Of a stretch of 64,000 bases of DNA, positions 30,524 to 38,420 are shown piece after piece. Each line of letters begins with the position of its first letter. Position 1 is the stretch's first letter. Origin of the DNA: Curvibacter sp. (GTDB taxonomy: Bacteria; Pseudomonadota; Gammaproteobacteria; Burkholderiales; Burkholderiaceae_C); assembly GCA_020248905.1 (NCBI GenBank), contig JADCGR010000011.1:92481-156480 (forward strand), given 5' to 3'. Both the position numbers and the translations under genes were made by a program. The notes beneath the pieces are model-generated. The model was not told the DNA's origin. It did no database searches and was given only the letters and a program-made list of their open reading frames with translations.

Positions 30524-31585
30524 TCAGCTGGCGGTGTCGAGCAGCCGCCGCGCCAGCTCCTGCATCGCCGCCACGGAGCGGTCACGCGGGCGCAGTTCGG
30601 TGGCCCGGCTGTACTGGCTGAAGTTGTGCGCCATGGACTTCAGGTAGACCGGGTCGTAGTGGCTTAGCAGCAGCTCGCGCACCACGTGGGCGGTGCGGCC
30701 GGCGCGCACTGCCGTCTTCCATTCCTCGATCAGCTTCTTGCCGCGCAGCTCGGTCAGCGCATCGAGCCGCTCGCAGAAGGCCTCGTGGTCCTGGACATAG
30801 TGCGAGTAGTCCTCCAGCAGCAGGGCCACGCGCTCCTCGTGACTCAGCACCAGGTTCAGGCAGGGCGCGGCGCGCATGGACTCGACCAGCGCTGCGGGCA
30901 AGGCCACATTGCCCACCTTCTTGCTCTCGCTTTCCACATAGACGGGCTGGGTCCGGTCCAGCCGGCGCAAAACATCCCAGATGGCGGTGTCAAACGCTTT
31001 CTGTGTGGGCTGCGGCCGGCCAGGGATGGCGCCCAGCACGGAGCTGCGGTGGTTGGCCATCGCTTCAAGGTCCAGCACCTGAGCGCCGGCCGCAGCCAGG
31101 GCCTGCAGCAGGCGGGTTTTGCCCGAGCCGGTGGTGCCGCAGATCACACGCCAGTCCAGCCCCTGCACCTGTCGGGGAATGTCGTCGAGCAGCGCACGGC
31201 GAAAGGCCTTGTAGCCGCCCTCGATGATCTCTACCCGAAACCCGATCTCGCTGAGCACCAGGCTTAGCGAGCCGCTGCGCTTGCCACCACGCCAGCAATA
31301 GGTCAGCGGCTTCCAGTCCTTGGGCTTGGCCAGTACCTCGCGCTCGATATGCGCGGAGATATTGCGCGCGGCCAGCGCTGCGCCACGCTTCTTGGCCTCG
31401 AAGGGGCTGACCTGCTTGTACGTGGTGCCGATCTCATGCCGCTCGGCATTGTTCAGCGTGGGCCAGTTCACGGCGCCGGGCAGGTGGTCTTCGGCGTACT
31501 CGTTTTCGCTGCGCGCGTCGATGACGGTGTCTACGGCATCAAGGCGGCGCAGCGCTTCCTCGGCCGAAATCGGTAAGAGGGGCAT
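30524..31585 (-). CDS. mnmH: tRNA 2-selenouridine synthase MnmH (SelU/YbbB)
   Basis: 353 aa. An N-terminal rhodanese domain carries the catalytic cysteine C97 in YCWRGGKRSG, and a C-terminal P-loop domain has GTTGSGKT at 150-157. MnmH replaces sulfur by selenium at U34 of tRNAs using selenophosphate, through a geranylated intermediate. selD is not seen in the window. Its ATG end (31583-31585) coincides with the 3' end of tesA (31585), so tesA-mnmH are probably one operon. Confidence 0.93.
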   Translation of the reverse strand: MPLLPISAEEALRRLDAVDTVIDARSENEYAEDHLPGAVNWPTLNNAERHEIGTTYKQVSPFEAKKRGAALAARNISAHIEREVLAKPKDWKPLTYCWRGGKRSGSLSLVLSEIGFRVEIIEGGYKAFRRALLDDIPRQVQGLDWRVICGTTGSGKTRLLQALAAAGAQVLDLEAMANHRSSVLGAIPGRPQPTQKAFDTAIWDVLRRLDRTQPVYVESESKKVGNVALPAALVESMRAAPCLNLVLSHEERVALLLEDYSHYVQDHEAFCERLDALTELRGKKLIEEWKTAVRAGRTAHVVRELLLSHYDPVYLKSMAHNFSQYSRATELRPRDRSVAAMQELARRLLDTAS

Positions 31586-32226
31586 CAGAGAAGTTTTTTC
31601 AGTTCAGGCCAGACGTTGCCCAGCATCAGCGGCTGGGCCTCGGCGGTGGGGTGGATGCGGTCGGGCTGGAACAGACGCGTCGGGTCCGGGCCGTCGGCCA
31701 CGCCTTTGAGGAAGAAGGGCACCAGGCCTGCCTTCTCGGCGCGCGCCACCTGCGCGTAGAGGCCCTCAAAGCGCTTGGCATAGTCGGCGCCGTAGTTGGG
31801 TGGCATCTGCATGCCCAGCAGAAGCACGCGGGCGCCCGCCTTTCTGGACTGCTGGGTCATCCACTCCAGGTTGGCACGCGTGGCGTCAAGCGAGAGGCCA
31901 CGCAGCGCGTCGTTGCCGCCCAGCTCCAGGATCACGTGCGTGGGCTGGTGTTGCGCCAGCAGGGCGGCCAGCCGGCTGCGCCCGCCAAAGGTGGTTTCGC
32001 CGCTGATGCTGGCATTGACCACGCGTGTGCCCGGCTTCTCCTTGGCCAGCCGCTGCTCCAGCAGCGTCACCCAGCCCGTGCCGCGTGCCAGGCCGTACTC
32101 GGCGCTCAGCGAGTCGCCCACCACCAGCACGGTGCGCTGTGGCGTCTGCGCCTGGGATAACCCCAGCAAACCGGCCAGCAGCAGGGCCGCGATACAGTAG
32201 CGTCGACTCTGAAAGAACACATCCAT
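31585..32226 (-). CDS. tesA: Periplasmic GDSL esterase/thioesterase TesA
   Basis: 213 aa from ATG 32226, with a signal peptide (hydrophobic 11-22, cleavage probably after the Ala at 26). SGNH hydrolase blocks are complete: GDSLSAEYG (nucleophile S39), GGNDALRG, and the C-terminal DRIHP with the catalytic Asp/His. TesA cleaves esters and acyl thioesters in the periplasm. The start codon overlaps that of the divergent ybbA (CATG), as in the tesA/ybbA arrangement known in enterobacteria. The longer frame up to 32418 lies inside ybbA and is rejected. Confidence 0.93.
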   Translation of the reverse strand: MDVFFQSRRYCIAALLLAGLLGLSQAQTPQRTVLVVGDSLSAEYGLARGTGWVTLLEQRLAKEKPGTRVVNASISGETTFGGRSRLAALLAQHQPTHVILELGGNDALRGLSLDATRANLEWMTQQSRKAGARVLLLGMQMPPNYGADYAKRFEGLYAQVARAEKAGLVPFFLKGVADGPDPTRLFQPDRIHPTAEAQPLMLGNVWPELKKLL

Positions 32227-32896
32227 GTCCGAACCCGTCATTTCCGTGGAACACGTGGTCAAGTCCGTGAGCGACTCGACCGGCACGCTCGACATTCTGC
32301 GCGATATCGATTTCCACGTCCCCCGCGGGCAGACGCTGGCCATCGTGGGCGCCTCGGGCTCAGGCAAGAGCACCCTGCTGTCCATCATGGCCGGGCTGGA
32401 CACGCCCACGCGCGGCACGGTGAAGATCGACGGCCAGGACCTGTTTGCCTTGGACGAAGACGCACGCGCCGCGCTGCGCGCCCAAAAACTCGGCTTTGTG
32501 TTCCAGAGCTTTCAGCTGCTGGCGCATCTGACCGCGCTGGAAAACGTGATGCTGCCGCTGGAACTGGCCGGCCGCAAGGATGCGCGCAAGGCCGCCACCG
32601 AGATGCTGGGCCGCGTGGGCCTGGGCGAGCGCCTGGGTCATTACCCCAAGGTGCTCTCCGGTGGTGAACAGCAGCGCGTGGCCCTGGCCCGCGCCTTCGT
32701 CGTCCATCCCTCCGTGCTGCTGGCCGACGAACCCACCGGCAGCCTGGACTATGCGACGGGTGAGACCGTGATGGAGCTGATGTTCGCGCTCAACCGTGAG
32801 CAGGGCACGACGCTGGTGCTCGTGACGCATGACCAGGGGATTGCGGCGAGGTGCGAGCGGAGGATCACGATTGAGGCGGGGAAGGCGAGTGGGTGA
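32225..32896 (+). CDS. ybbA: ABC transporter ATP-binding protein YbbA
   Basis: 223 aa of the LolD/MacB family. Walker [10 protein letters not shown] near 43-51, signature [14 protein letters not shown] near 146-159, and Walker [13 protein letters not shown] near 167-178 are intact. In E. coli YbbA pairs with the large permease YbbP; no such permease follows here, because a terminator and an unrelated region come next. So either the permease lies elsewhere or it has been lost. Start shared base-for-base with the divergent tesA. Confidence 0.9.
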   Translation: MSEPVISVEHVVKSVSDSTGTLDILRDIDFHVPRGQTLAIVGASGSGKSTLLSIMAGLDTPTRGTVKIDGQDLFALDEDARAALRAQKLGFVFQSFQLLAHLTALENVMLPLELAGRKDARKAATEMLGRVGLGERLGHYPKVLSGGEQQRVALARAFVVHPSVLLADEPTGSLDYATGETVMELMFALNREQGTTLVLVTHDQGIAARCERRITIEAGKASG

Positions 32897-32916
32897 GTAG
32901 CACACTAGCGGTCAGT

Positions 32917-32950
32917 AAGAAAAAATGCCCGGCGTGCCGGTCTTTTTTTG
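32917..32950. terminator. Bidirectional intrinsic terminator after ybbA
   Basis: GC stem CCGGC/GCCGG (4-5 bp) flanked by an A-run on the left and TTTTTTT on the right, so it can act in both directions. It closes ybbA and would also stop reverse transcription from the small ORF at 33046. Confidence 0.65.
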
Positions 32951-33045
32951 GACATTAACTCTTTCGAATTCACCGGCACTTGCAAAATTTTTCGTAGGTC
33001 CGGTATGACAAACTGTTTGCCATTTCAAGAAACGGCATCGCCACC

Positions 33046-33324
33046 TCAGCTTTTGCCAGCCTCGGCATTCTCGCTTTCAAGCAACGCCCGTCGCCCATCG
33101 TGCGTGAAGGTCAGCGTATAGCCTCTGCGGTCTTGATCGTAATCGCGACGCAGTAGCTTGCGACGTTCAAGTTCTCCAATGTCGAATTCAGTCCTCACCC
33201 TAGTTTCAGTTGACTTTTCAATTAGCTCGGACTCTAGCGCGGGGCTGCCAATTTTCTCCAGCTTATGGAGAAGGTTGGCGCCTGTTGGGGTTGGATGAAA
33301 AGTTCGTGCGAACCGCGCAGGCAT
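33046..33324 (-). CDS. Small winged-helix-like protein of unknown function
   Basis: 92 aa. The stretch from about 40 to 85 (helix with ELERRKLLRRDY, then a two-strand wing DRRGYTLTFTHDG) looks like the second half of a MarR-type or similar winged-helix DNA-binding domain. No start with a good Shine-Dalgarno is visible, and the N-terminus may be truncated. The whole 32897-33430 region is clearly richer in AT than its surroundings, which suggests acquired DNA. It is flanked by a terminator and the rlmB start. Existence as a real gene is moderately likely. Confidence 0.5.
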   Translation of the reverse strand: MPARFARTFHPTPTGANLLHKLEKIGSPALESELIEKSTETRVRTEFDIGELERRKLLRRDYDQDRRGYTLTFTHDGRRALLESENAEAGKS

Positions 33325-33417
33325 TAGATCATTCTAGGGCGCCAATCCCCGCTGTCCCATCCCCCGAACGGGGGAGCCCACCACACTTCGTTGCGCAAAT
33401 GGACCGCAGCGAGCAGG

Positions 33418-33423
33418 GATAAT
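33418..33423 (+). promoter_or_regulatory. Possible -10 element for rlmB
   Basis: GATAAT ends 7 bp before the rlmB ATG at 33431, so a transcript from it would be leaderless or nearly so. TTGCGC lies 21 bp upstream, somewhat too far for a regular -35. Confidence 0.35.
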
Positions 33424-33430
33424 CCCGCCA

Positions 33431-34168
33431 ATGTCTTCCCCCAAAGTCCTCTTCGGCTTCCACGCCGTCGGCGTGCGCCTGAAGACGGCCCCGGCGTCCA
33501 TCATCGAGATCTATGTCGAGCCCACGCGCCGTGATGCGCGCATGCGGCAATTCATCGAGAAGGCCAAAGAGGCCGGTGTGCGCCTGATCGAAGCCGATGG
33601 CCTGCGCCTGGCCAAGCTCGCGGGCAGCCATGGACACCAGGGCGTGGCCGCACGGGTGGAGGCGCTGCCGCAGCAGCATTCGCTGGACGACTTGCTGGAT
33701 TCCTTAAGCGAACCGCCCCTGCTGCTGGTGCTCGATGGCGTGACGGACCCGCACAACCTGGGCGCGTGCCTGCGCGTGGCCGACGGGGCCGGCGCGCATG
33801 CGGTGATTGCCCCCAAGGACCATGCGGTGGGTCTCAACGCCACGGTGGCCAAGGTGGCCAGTGGCGCGGCCGAGACCGTGCCCTATTTCATGGTGACCAA
33901 CCTGGCTCGCACGCTGGGCGAGCTGAAGGAACGCAACATCTGGTGCATCGGCACCAGTGACGATGCCCCCAAGACGCTGTACCAGGTGGACCTCAAGACG
34001 CCGACGGCCCTGGTGCTGGGCGCCGAGGGCGAGGGCATGCGGCAGCTCACGCGCAAGACCTGCGACGAGCTGGTGAGCATCCCGATGAAGGGCGGGGTGG
34101 AGAGCCTGAATGTCTCCGTGGCCAGCGGCGTATGCCTGTATGAGGCGCTGCGGCAGCGGGGTGTCTGA
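33431..34168 (+). CDS. rlmB: 23S rRNA (guanosine(2251)-2'-O)-methyltransferase RlmB
   Basis: 245 aa SpoU-family methyltransferase. An N-terminal substrate-binding domain (1-80) precedes the trefoil-knot SAM domain with '[15 protein letters not shown]' in part, '[11 protein letters not shown]' near 195-205 and '[15 protein letters not shown]' near 217-231. The last two are SpoU motifs 2 and 3. It methylates G2251 of 23S rRNA. A strong terminator follows. Confidence 0.95.
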   Translation: MSSPKVLFGFHAVGVRLKTAPASIIEIYVEPTRRDARMRQFIEKAKEAGVRLIEADGLRLAKLAGSHGHQGVAARVEALPQQHSLDDLLDSLSEPPLLLVLDGVTDPHNLGACLRVADGAGAHAVIAPKDHAVGLNATVAKVASGAAETVPYFMVTNLARTLGELKERNIWCIGTSDDAPKTLYQVDLKTPTALVLGAEGEGMRQLTRKTCDELVSIPMKGGVESLNVSVASGVCLYEALRQRGV

Positions 34169-34186
34169 AAGCTTCGTCCCATGAAA

Positions 34187-34216
34187 AACGGCCCTTGCGA
34201 GGGCCGTTGTCGTTTT
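34187..34216. terminator. Intrinsic terminator after rlmB
   Basis: Perfect 9 bp stem AACGGCCCT/AGGGCCGTT with a TGCG loop, preceded by AAAA and followed by GTCGTTTT. It serves rlmB and, from the other side, the small reverse gene ending at 34232. Confidence 0.85.
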
Positions 34217-34231
34217 CGGGGGCGGGCCGTT

Positions 34232-34528
34232 TCAGGCCGTCACATCCAGCACGGTGCCGCTCAACTGGCTCAGGCTGTTGATGGCGCGGCGTGTGGCGGG
34301 CGGGGTGTTGGGTGGCTGGCGCGGCTCGTTGCGCTCGATGCCGCGCACGCGGTCGTCGGCACGCACCGATTCGCTGCGGGCGGTTTCGGTCTGCCGCTCC
34401 AGCCGGGCCACACGCTCGGCGGCCTGGTTGGCCTCCTGGCGGGCCTGCTGCAGCTGGGCCCGGTATTGGCTCAGCTGCGCCTGCACGCTGGGCGTGCCAC
34501 CGTTGAGCGAGGTCAGAGGCAGGCCCAT
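34232..34528 (-). CDS. Small coiled-coil protein
   Basis: 98 aa from ATG 34528. The upstream open frame overlaps the next gene and is rejected. Its middle (17-55) is a Gln/Arg/Ala-rich coiled coil ('QYRAQLQQARQEANQAAERV' in part), and the C-terminus ends in 'SLSQLSGTVLDVTA'. No membrane or signal segment. Function unknown. It lies 10 bp after the 75-aa gene in the same direction, and the two share composition, so they probably form an operon. Confidence 0.68.
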   Translation of the reverse strand: MGLPLTSLNGGTPSVQAQLSQYRAQLQQARQEANQAAERVARLERQTETARSESVRADDRVRGIERNEPRQPPNTPPATRRAINSLSQLSGTVLDVTA

Positions 34529-34538
34529 CGCGGACTCC

Positions 34539-34766
34539 TCAGGCCCTCTCGTTGAGCAGTCGGCCGGTGGTCTGGCCCTGGGTGTTGACCACGGGTTCGC
34601 GCTGGCGGGCCTGGCGCTCCGCCGCCTGGGCGGCCTGTGCCTCGCGCTGGGCCTGTTCCTTCTGCACGCGTTGCTGCTCGGCGCGCTGTTCCTGAATGCG
34701 GTTGTTCGCATCGGTGCGGCTTGGGGGCGCGGGCCGGTTGAGGGTCGAAATGCCTTCCGTAGCCAT
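34539..34766 (-). CDS. Small Gln-rich protein
   Basis: 75 aa with a central Gln/Glu/Arg/Ala-rich helix (about 20-58, 'QEQRAEQQRVQKEQAQREAQ' region) and a C-terminal 'NTQGQTTGRLLNERA'. No recognised domain. First of a two-gene reverse operon with 34232-34528; the 154 bp to the divergent phoD holds the likely promoters of both. Confidence 0.65.
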   Translation of the reverse strand: MATEGISTLNRPAPPSRTDANNRIQEQRAEQQRVQKEQAQREAQAAQAAERQARQREPVVNTQGQTTGRLLNERA

Positions 34767-34920
34767 GGCGGTCTCCGGGGTTGAGTTGCTGAAATTTTAG
34801 TCAGCGGTTCGGGGCTGTCAATGCCGGGCCGCCGGACGGTCAGCCCGCGGCTCGATCGTCACGGGCGCGTGGCATCATGCTGTCAAGCTTGTGTTCTCCG
34901 TCCACCGCAATCGTTCCCCG

Positions 34921-36504
34921 ATGAAGCCCATTCAAACCGATCGTCGCCAGCTCCTGCGCCTGGCTGCCGCTACCGCCACCACGCTCTGGCTGCCACGCAG
35001 CGCCTGGAGCCGCGCGCCCGCGCTGGCCCAGGACCCGTTTGCGCTGGGTGTGGCCAGTGGCGCGCCCGCGCCCGACGGCGTGGTGCTCTGGACGCGGCTG
35101 GTTTTTCCTGAGCCCCTGGCGCGCGAGGTCACGGTGCGCTGGGAAGTGGCGCACGACGAGGCCTTCACGCGCATCGCGCGCAGCGGCGTGGCGCAGGCCG
35201 TGCCCGCGCTGGGCCACGCCGTGCATGCCGAGGTGCAGGGCCTGGAGAGCGACCGCTGGTACTTTTACCGCTTCTGGGCAGGCGAGGCCGGCAGCCCCGT
35301 GGGCCGCACGCGCACCGCGCCCGCACACGGTGCGGAAGTGGCGAGGCTGCGCGTAGGGTATGCCTCGTGCCAGCGCTGGGAGCATGGTTACTACGCCGCC
35401 TGGCGGCACCTGCGCGCTGATGCGCCGGATCTGGTGGTCTTTCTGGGCGACTACATCTACGAGTACCCGGGCGCGCAGAACGCGGTGCGCTCGGTCAAGG
35501 GCGGCTGGGTGCTGACGCTGGACGACTACCGCGACCGCTATGCCCTGCACCGCAGCGACGCTGACCTGCGCGCGATGCACGCGGCCTGTCCCTGGCTGCT
35601 CACCTGGGACGACCACGAGGTACAGAATGACTATGCGGCGCTGCACGAGGGCACGGGCGTGCCGGTGGTGGGTACGGTGGCCGATTTCGCGGCCCGCCGT
35701 GCGGCGGCCTACCAGGCATGGTACGAGCACATGCCTGTGCGGGCCTCTGTGCTCACGCGGGGCCTGAGCGGGCTGGCGCAGGGCGCCGAGATGCGCGTCC
35801 ACCAGCAGTGGGCCTGGGGCCGGCTGGCCACGCTGCACCTGCTCGATGGCCGGCAGTACCGCGACCGCCAGCCCTGCCTGAAGGACGGCAAGCCCGGCGG
35901 CACCCTTGTGGACCCGGCGCAATGCGCGGAGTGGGCCGATACGCGCCGCACCTATCTGGGCGCGGCCCAGGAGCAGTGGCTGGACCAGGCCCTGGCGCGC
36001 AGCGCCGGACGCTGGAATGTCATCGGCCAGCAGACTCTGTTTGGCACGCGCGACGCGCGGCCCGGCCCGGGGCAGCGCCTGTGGAACGACGGCTGGGACG
36101 GCTATGCAGGCGCGCGCCGCCGGCTCACCGATGCGCTGCAGAAACACCGCGTGAGCAACCCGGTGTTTCTGGGGGGCGATGTGCACGAGAACTGGGTGGG
36201 CCACGTCAAGGCCGATTACGCCGACGCAGACAGCGTCACGCTGGGCGTGGAGTTCTGCGGCACCAGCATCAGCTCTCGCGCCAGCGCGACGGCGGTGGAG
36301 CGCACGCCCGAGCGTCTGGCCGAGAACCCGCACTTCGTGTTTGGCGACGCGCAGTACCGCGGCTATGGCCTGGCGGATTTCACGCCGCAGGGCCTGCAGA
36401 CCACGCTGCGTGCCGTGGAGGACGTCACCCGTGCCGATTCGGCGGCTTTCACGCTGGCGGCCTTTGAGGTGCGCGAGGGCCGCGCGCGCATTGAACGCCG
36501 CTGA
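34921..36504 (+). CDS. phoD: Tat-exported PhoD-family alkaline phosphatase
   Basis: 527 aa from ATG 34921 (an earlier ATG at 34891 would bury the signal). A twin-arginine signal DRRQLLRLA lies at 7-15, followed by a hydrophobic stretch, so the folded enzyme is exported by Tat. A PhoD N-terminal domain begins with 'PFALGVASGAP', and the metallophosphatase core has FLGDYIYEY, TWDDHEVQNDY and 'GGDVHENW'. Such enzymes release phosphate from mono- or diesters and need Fe/Ca. Pho-box regulation could not be read. Confidence 0.92.
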   Translation: MKPIQTDRRQLLRLAAATATTLWLPRSAWSRAPALAQDPFALGVASGAPAPDGVVLWTRLVFPEPLAREVTVRWEVAHDEAFTRIARSGVAQAVPALGHAVHAEVQGLESDRWYFYRFWAGEAGSPVGRTRTAPAHGAEVARLRVGYASCQRWEHGYYAAWRHLRADAPDLVVFLGDYIYEYPGAQNAVRSVKGGWVLTLDDYRDRYALHRSDADLRAMHAACPWLLTWDDHEVQNDYAALHEGTGVPVVGTVADFAARRAAAYQAWYEHMPVRASVLTRGLSGLAQGAEMRVHQQWAWGRLATLHLLDGRQYRDRQPCLKDGKPGGTLVDPAQCAEWADTRRTYLGAAQEQWLDQALARSAGRWNVIGQQTLFGTRDARPGPGQRLWNDGWDGYAGARRRLTDALQKHRVSNPVFLGGDVHENWVGHVKADYADADSVTLGVEFCGTSISSRASATAVERTPERLAENPHFVFGDAQYRGYGLADFTPQGLQTTLRAVEDVTRADSAAFTLAAFEVREGRARIERR

Positions 36505-36508
36505 GCCC

Positions 36509-37066
36509 TCAGACGCGCTGTGCCAGCCACAGGCGCAGCCGCAGGCTCCATTCGGGTGTATAGCCCACGCTGGCGTGGCGGATACGGCCTTGCGCGTCGA
36601 GCACGACGAAGGCGGGCACGGCCCTGAGGCCATAACGTGCTGAGAGACTGCCGTCCTCGTCCACTGCGGCCAGCCATTTCAGCTGGCGCTGCTGCAGCAC
36701 CCGTGCCACCTTGGCGGCATCGCCCGAGCGCATGGCGATCGTTAGCACCGGCCAGTCTTGCTGCAGCGCGGTGATGTTGTCTTCCTCGGCGCGGCAGATC
36801 GGACACCAGTCGGCCCAGAAGTGCAGGGCCACGGCGCGGCCGGCGTGCTGCGCGCGCCAGGCCTCGAGCGTGATGTCCCGAGTGCCCAGGGCGCTGCTCA
36901 GTGCTGCGCGGAAGTCGGGAGCCGGGCCTGAGGGAATGTCGCGCGTCTGCCAGGCGTTCAGGCCGGTCACGGCTGCCGCCACGAGGAGCAGGGTGAGGGC
37001 GTGCGAGCGCCAGTTGAGGACCCAGGCCCTCAGACCCGCAGCAAGCCTTTGCAGCCGCGGCCTCAC
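36509..37066 (-). CDS. TlpA-like membrane-anchored thioredoxin-fold protein (ScsD-like)
   Basis: 185 aa from GTG 37066. One membrane segment (about 23-38) anchors a periplasmic thioredoxin domain with active site WCPIC (C88 and C91). The CPIC motif and length resemble ScsD/TlpA oxidoreductases that move disulfides in the periplasm. The GTG overlaps the serB stop as GTGA, so it is translated with serB. Last gene of the mfd operon; convergent with phoD. Confidence 0.85.
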   Translation of the reverse strand: MRPRLQRLAAGLRAWVLNWRSHALTLLLVAAAVTGLNAWQTRDIPSGPAPDFRAALSSALGTRDITLEAWRAQHAGRAVALHFWADWCPICRAEEDNITALQQDWPVLTIAMRSGDAAKVARVLQQRQLKWLAAVDEDGSLSARYGLRAVPAFVVLDAQGRIRHASVGYTPEWSLRLRLWLAQRV

Positions 37067-37776
37067 TTGAGCACCTCCAGCAGCCGGTCCAGCCCGCCGC
37101 TGTGGATGGCCACCATGGCCTGCTCGCGCACACGGGGCTTGGCGTGATATGCCACCGACAGGCCGGCCGCGCGCATCATGGGCAGGTCGTTGGCGCCGTC
37201 GCCCACGGCAATGGCCTGCCGGGGCGAGATGCCCAGTTGCGCGCAGGTCTGCTCCAGCATGCGCTGCTTCTCGGTGCCGTCGCAGATGTCGCCCCAGGGC
37301 TGATCGACCAGGCGGCCGGTGAGCATGCCGTCTTCGATATCCAGCACATTGGAGCGCGTGTAGTCGATGTCCAGCAGTTTCTGCACATGATCCGCGAAGT
37401 AGGTGAAGCCGCCGCTGACCAGCAGCACGCGCATACCGGCTTGTTTGCAGGCGGCTACCAGCTCGGCTGCGCCAGGGTTGAGGCGCAGGCGATCACGTTT
37501 GACGGCCTTCAGGTCGGCCACCGTCACGCCCCTGAGCAGGGCCACGCGGCGGCGCAGGCTATCCTTGAAGTCGGTGATCTCGCCGCGCATGGCGGCCTCG
37601 GTGATGGCGGCCACCTCGGCCTTGCGGCCCACAGCGTCGGCGATTTCGTCCACGCACTCGATGTTGATGAGGGTGGAGTCCATGTCGAAGGCGATGAGCC
37701 CGAAATCCCGTAGCTGCAGCGGGGGCGTGCATCCTTGCACGACGAGGCCGGGGGCAAGTTCTGTGGGTGCACTCAT
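37063..37776 (-). CDS. serB: Phosphoserine phosphatase
   Basis: 237 aa from ATG 37776; the long upstream frame runs through the permease gene and is rejected. HAD motifs are present: FDMDSTL with D31 and D33, 'LLVSGGFT' near 118-125 (motif II), and 'AVGDGANDLPM' near 195-205 (motif III). It makes serine from phosphoserine. The E. coli enzyme is about 320 aa because of an N-terminal ACT-like region that is absent here, as in other betaproteobacteria. Confidence 0.94.
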   Translation of the reverse strand: MSAPTELAPGLVVQGCTPPLQLRDFGLIAFDMDSTLINIECVDEIADAVGRKAEVAAITEAAMRGEITDFKDSLRRRVALLRGVTVADLKAVKRDRLRLNPGAAELVAACKQAGMRVLLVSGGFTYFADHVQKLLDIDYTRSNVLDIEDGMLTGRLVDQPWGDICDGTEKQRMLEQTCAQLGISPRQAIAVGDGANDLPMMRAAGLSVAYHAKPRVREQAMVAIHSGGLDRLLEVLK

Positions 37777-37778
37777 GG

Positions 37779-38414
37779 TCAGCAATTTTTTAGGTAGAGC
37801 GTATCGGACCAGGTGGCCAGCCAGTGCGGGCGATAGGCCACGAAGATGGCGGCCAGCAGTCCTGTGATGAAGCCGTCGCCCCAGGCCATGAGCCAGAGCG
37901 CCACCCGCGACAGTTCGGGCTGGACGTTGGCCAGTGTATGACCAGCCGCTTGGGCCAGCAGAGTGGAGGCAAAGAGGCAGACCACGGTGCCCACAAAGCC
38001 GCGACCGAGGATGTAGATGAAGGGATGGATCGGCAGCCAGCGGCGCAGCGCTGCACCCAGCAGTAGCGCAAAGGTGGCCGGCACCAGGCCTTGCCACAGC
38101 AGCAGTGCCAGGGCCTGCCTGGCTGTAGCGTCCGTGATGGCCCAGGTGATGCCACCCGCTAGCGTGAGCACGGGCACGGCCAGGGGCCAGCCCAAGCACA
38201 GGGTCACCAGGCAGGCGCCGGACCACTGCAGGTGCAGGGGCACCGCATGCCAGTGGGGCAGGGCCCACAGCAGGGGCAGCAGTGTCAGAGAGGCCAGCAG
38301 GGGCGCCTGCAGGCTGCCAGGTTGCGCCCAGGAGCCGAGAAGCCGCCAGGGTCGCATCCATAGCGCGGGCAGCAGGATGAGCACGGCGAGCAGGGGTTCG
38401 AGCAGCGGGTCCAT
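37779..38414 (-). CDS. ECF/CbiM-like integral membrane permease, orphan
   Basis: 211 aa with about six membrane segments (near 5-20, 38-55, 67-93, 98-122, 136-158, 168-190). The end 'WGDGFITGLLAAIFVAYRP' in part resembles predicted ECF-transporter permeases of the CbiM/COG3235 type. The N-terminal metal-binding His of true CbiM/NikM (Met-His) is missing, and no T or A components are nearby, so substrate and even transport role are unknown. It is tightly placed between mfd (6 bp) and serB (2 bp). Confidence 0.65.
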   Translation of the reverse strand: MDPLLEPLLAVLILLPALWMRPWRLLGSWAQPGSLQAPLLASLTLLPLLWALPHWHAVPLHLQWSGACLVTLCLGWPLAVPVLTLAGGITWAITDATARQALALLLWQGLVPATFALLLGAALRRWLPIHPFIYILGRGFVGTVVCLFASTLLAQAAGHTLANVQPELSRVALWLMAWGDGFITGLLAAIFVAYRPHWLATWSDTLYLKNC

Positions 38415-38420
38415 GGGGCA

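Noticed and set aside
34840..36633. 597-aa frame antisense to phoD
   Set aside because: Shadow of the phoD gene; no signal, domain or ribosome site; the sense frame has a Tat signal and metal motifs.
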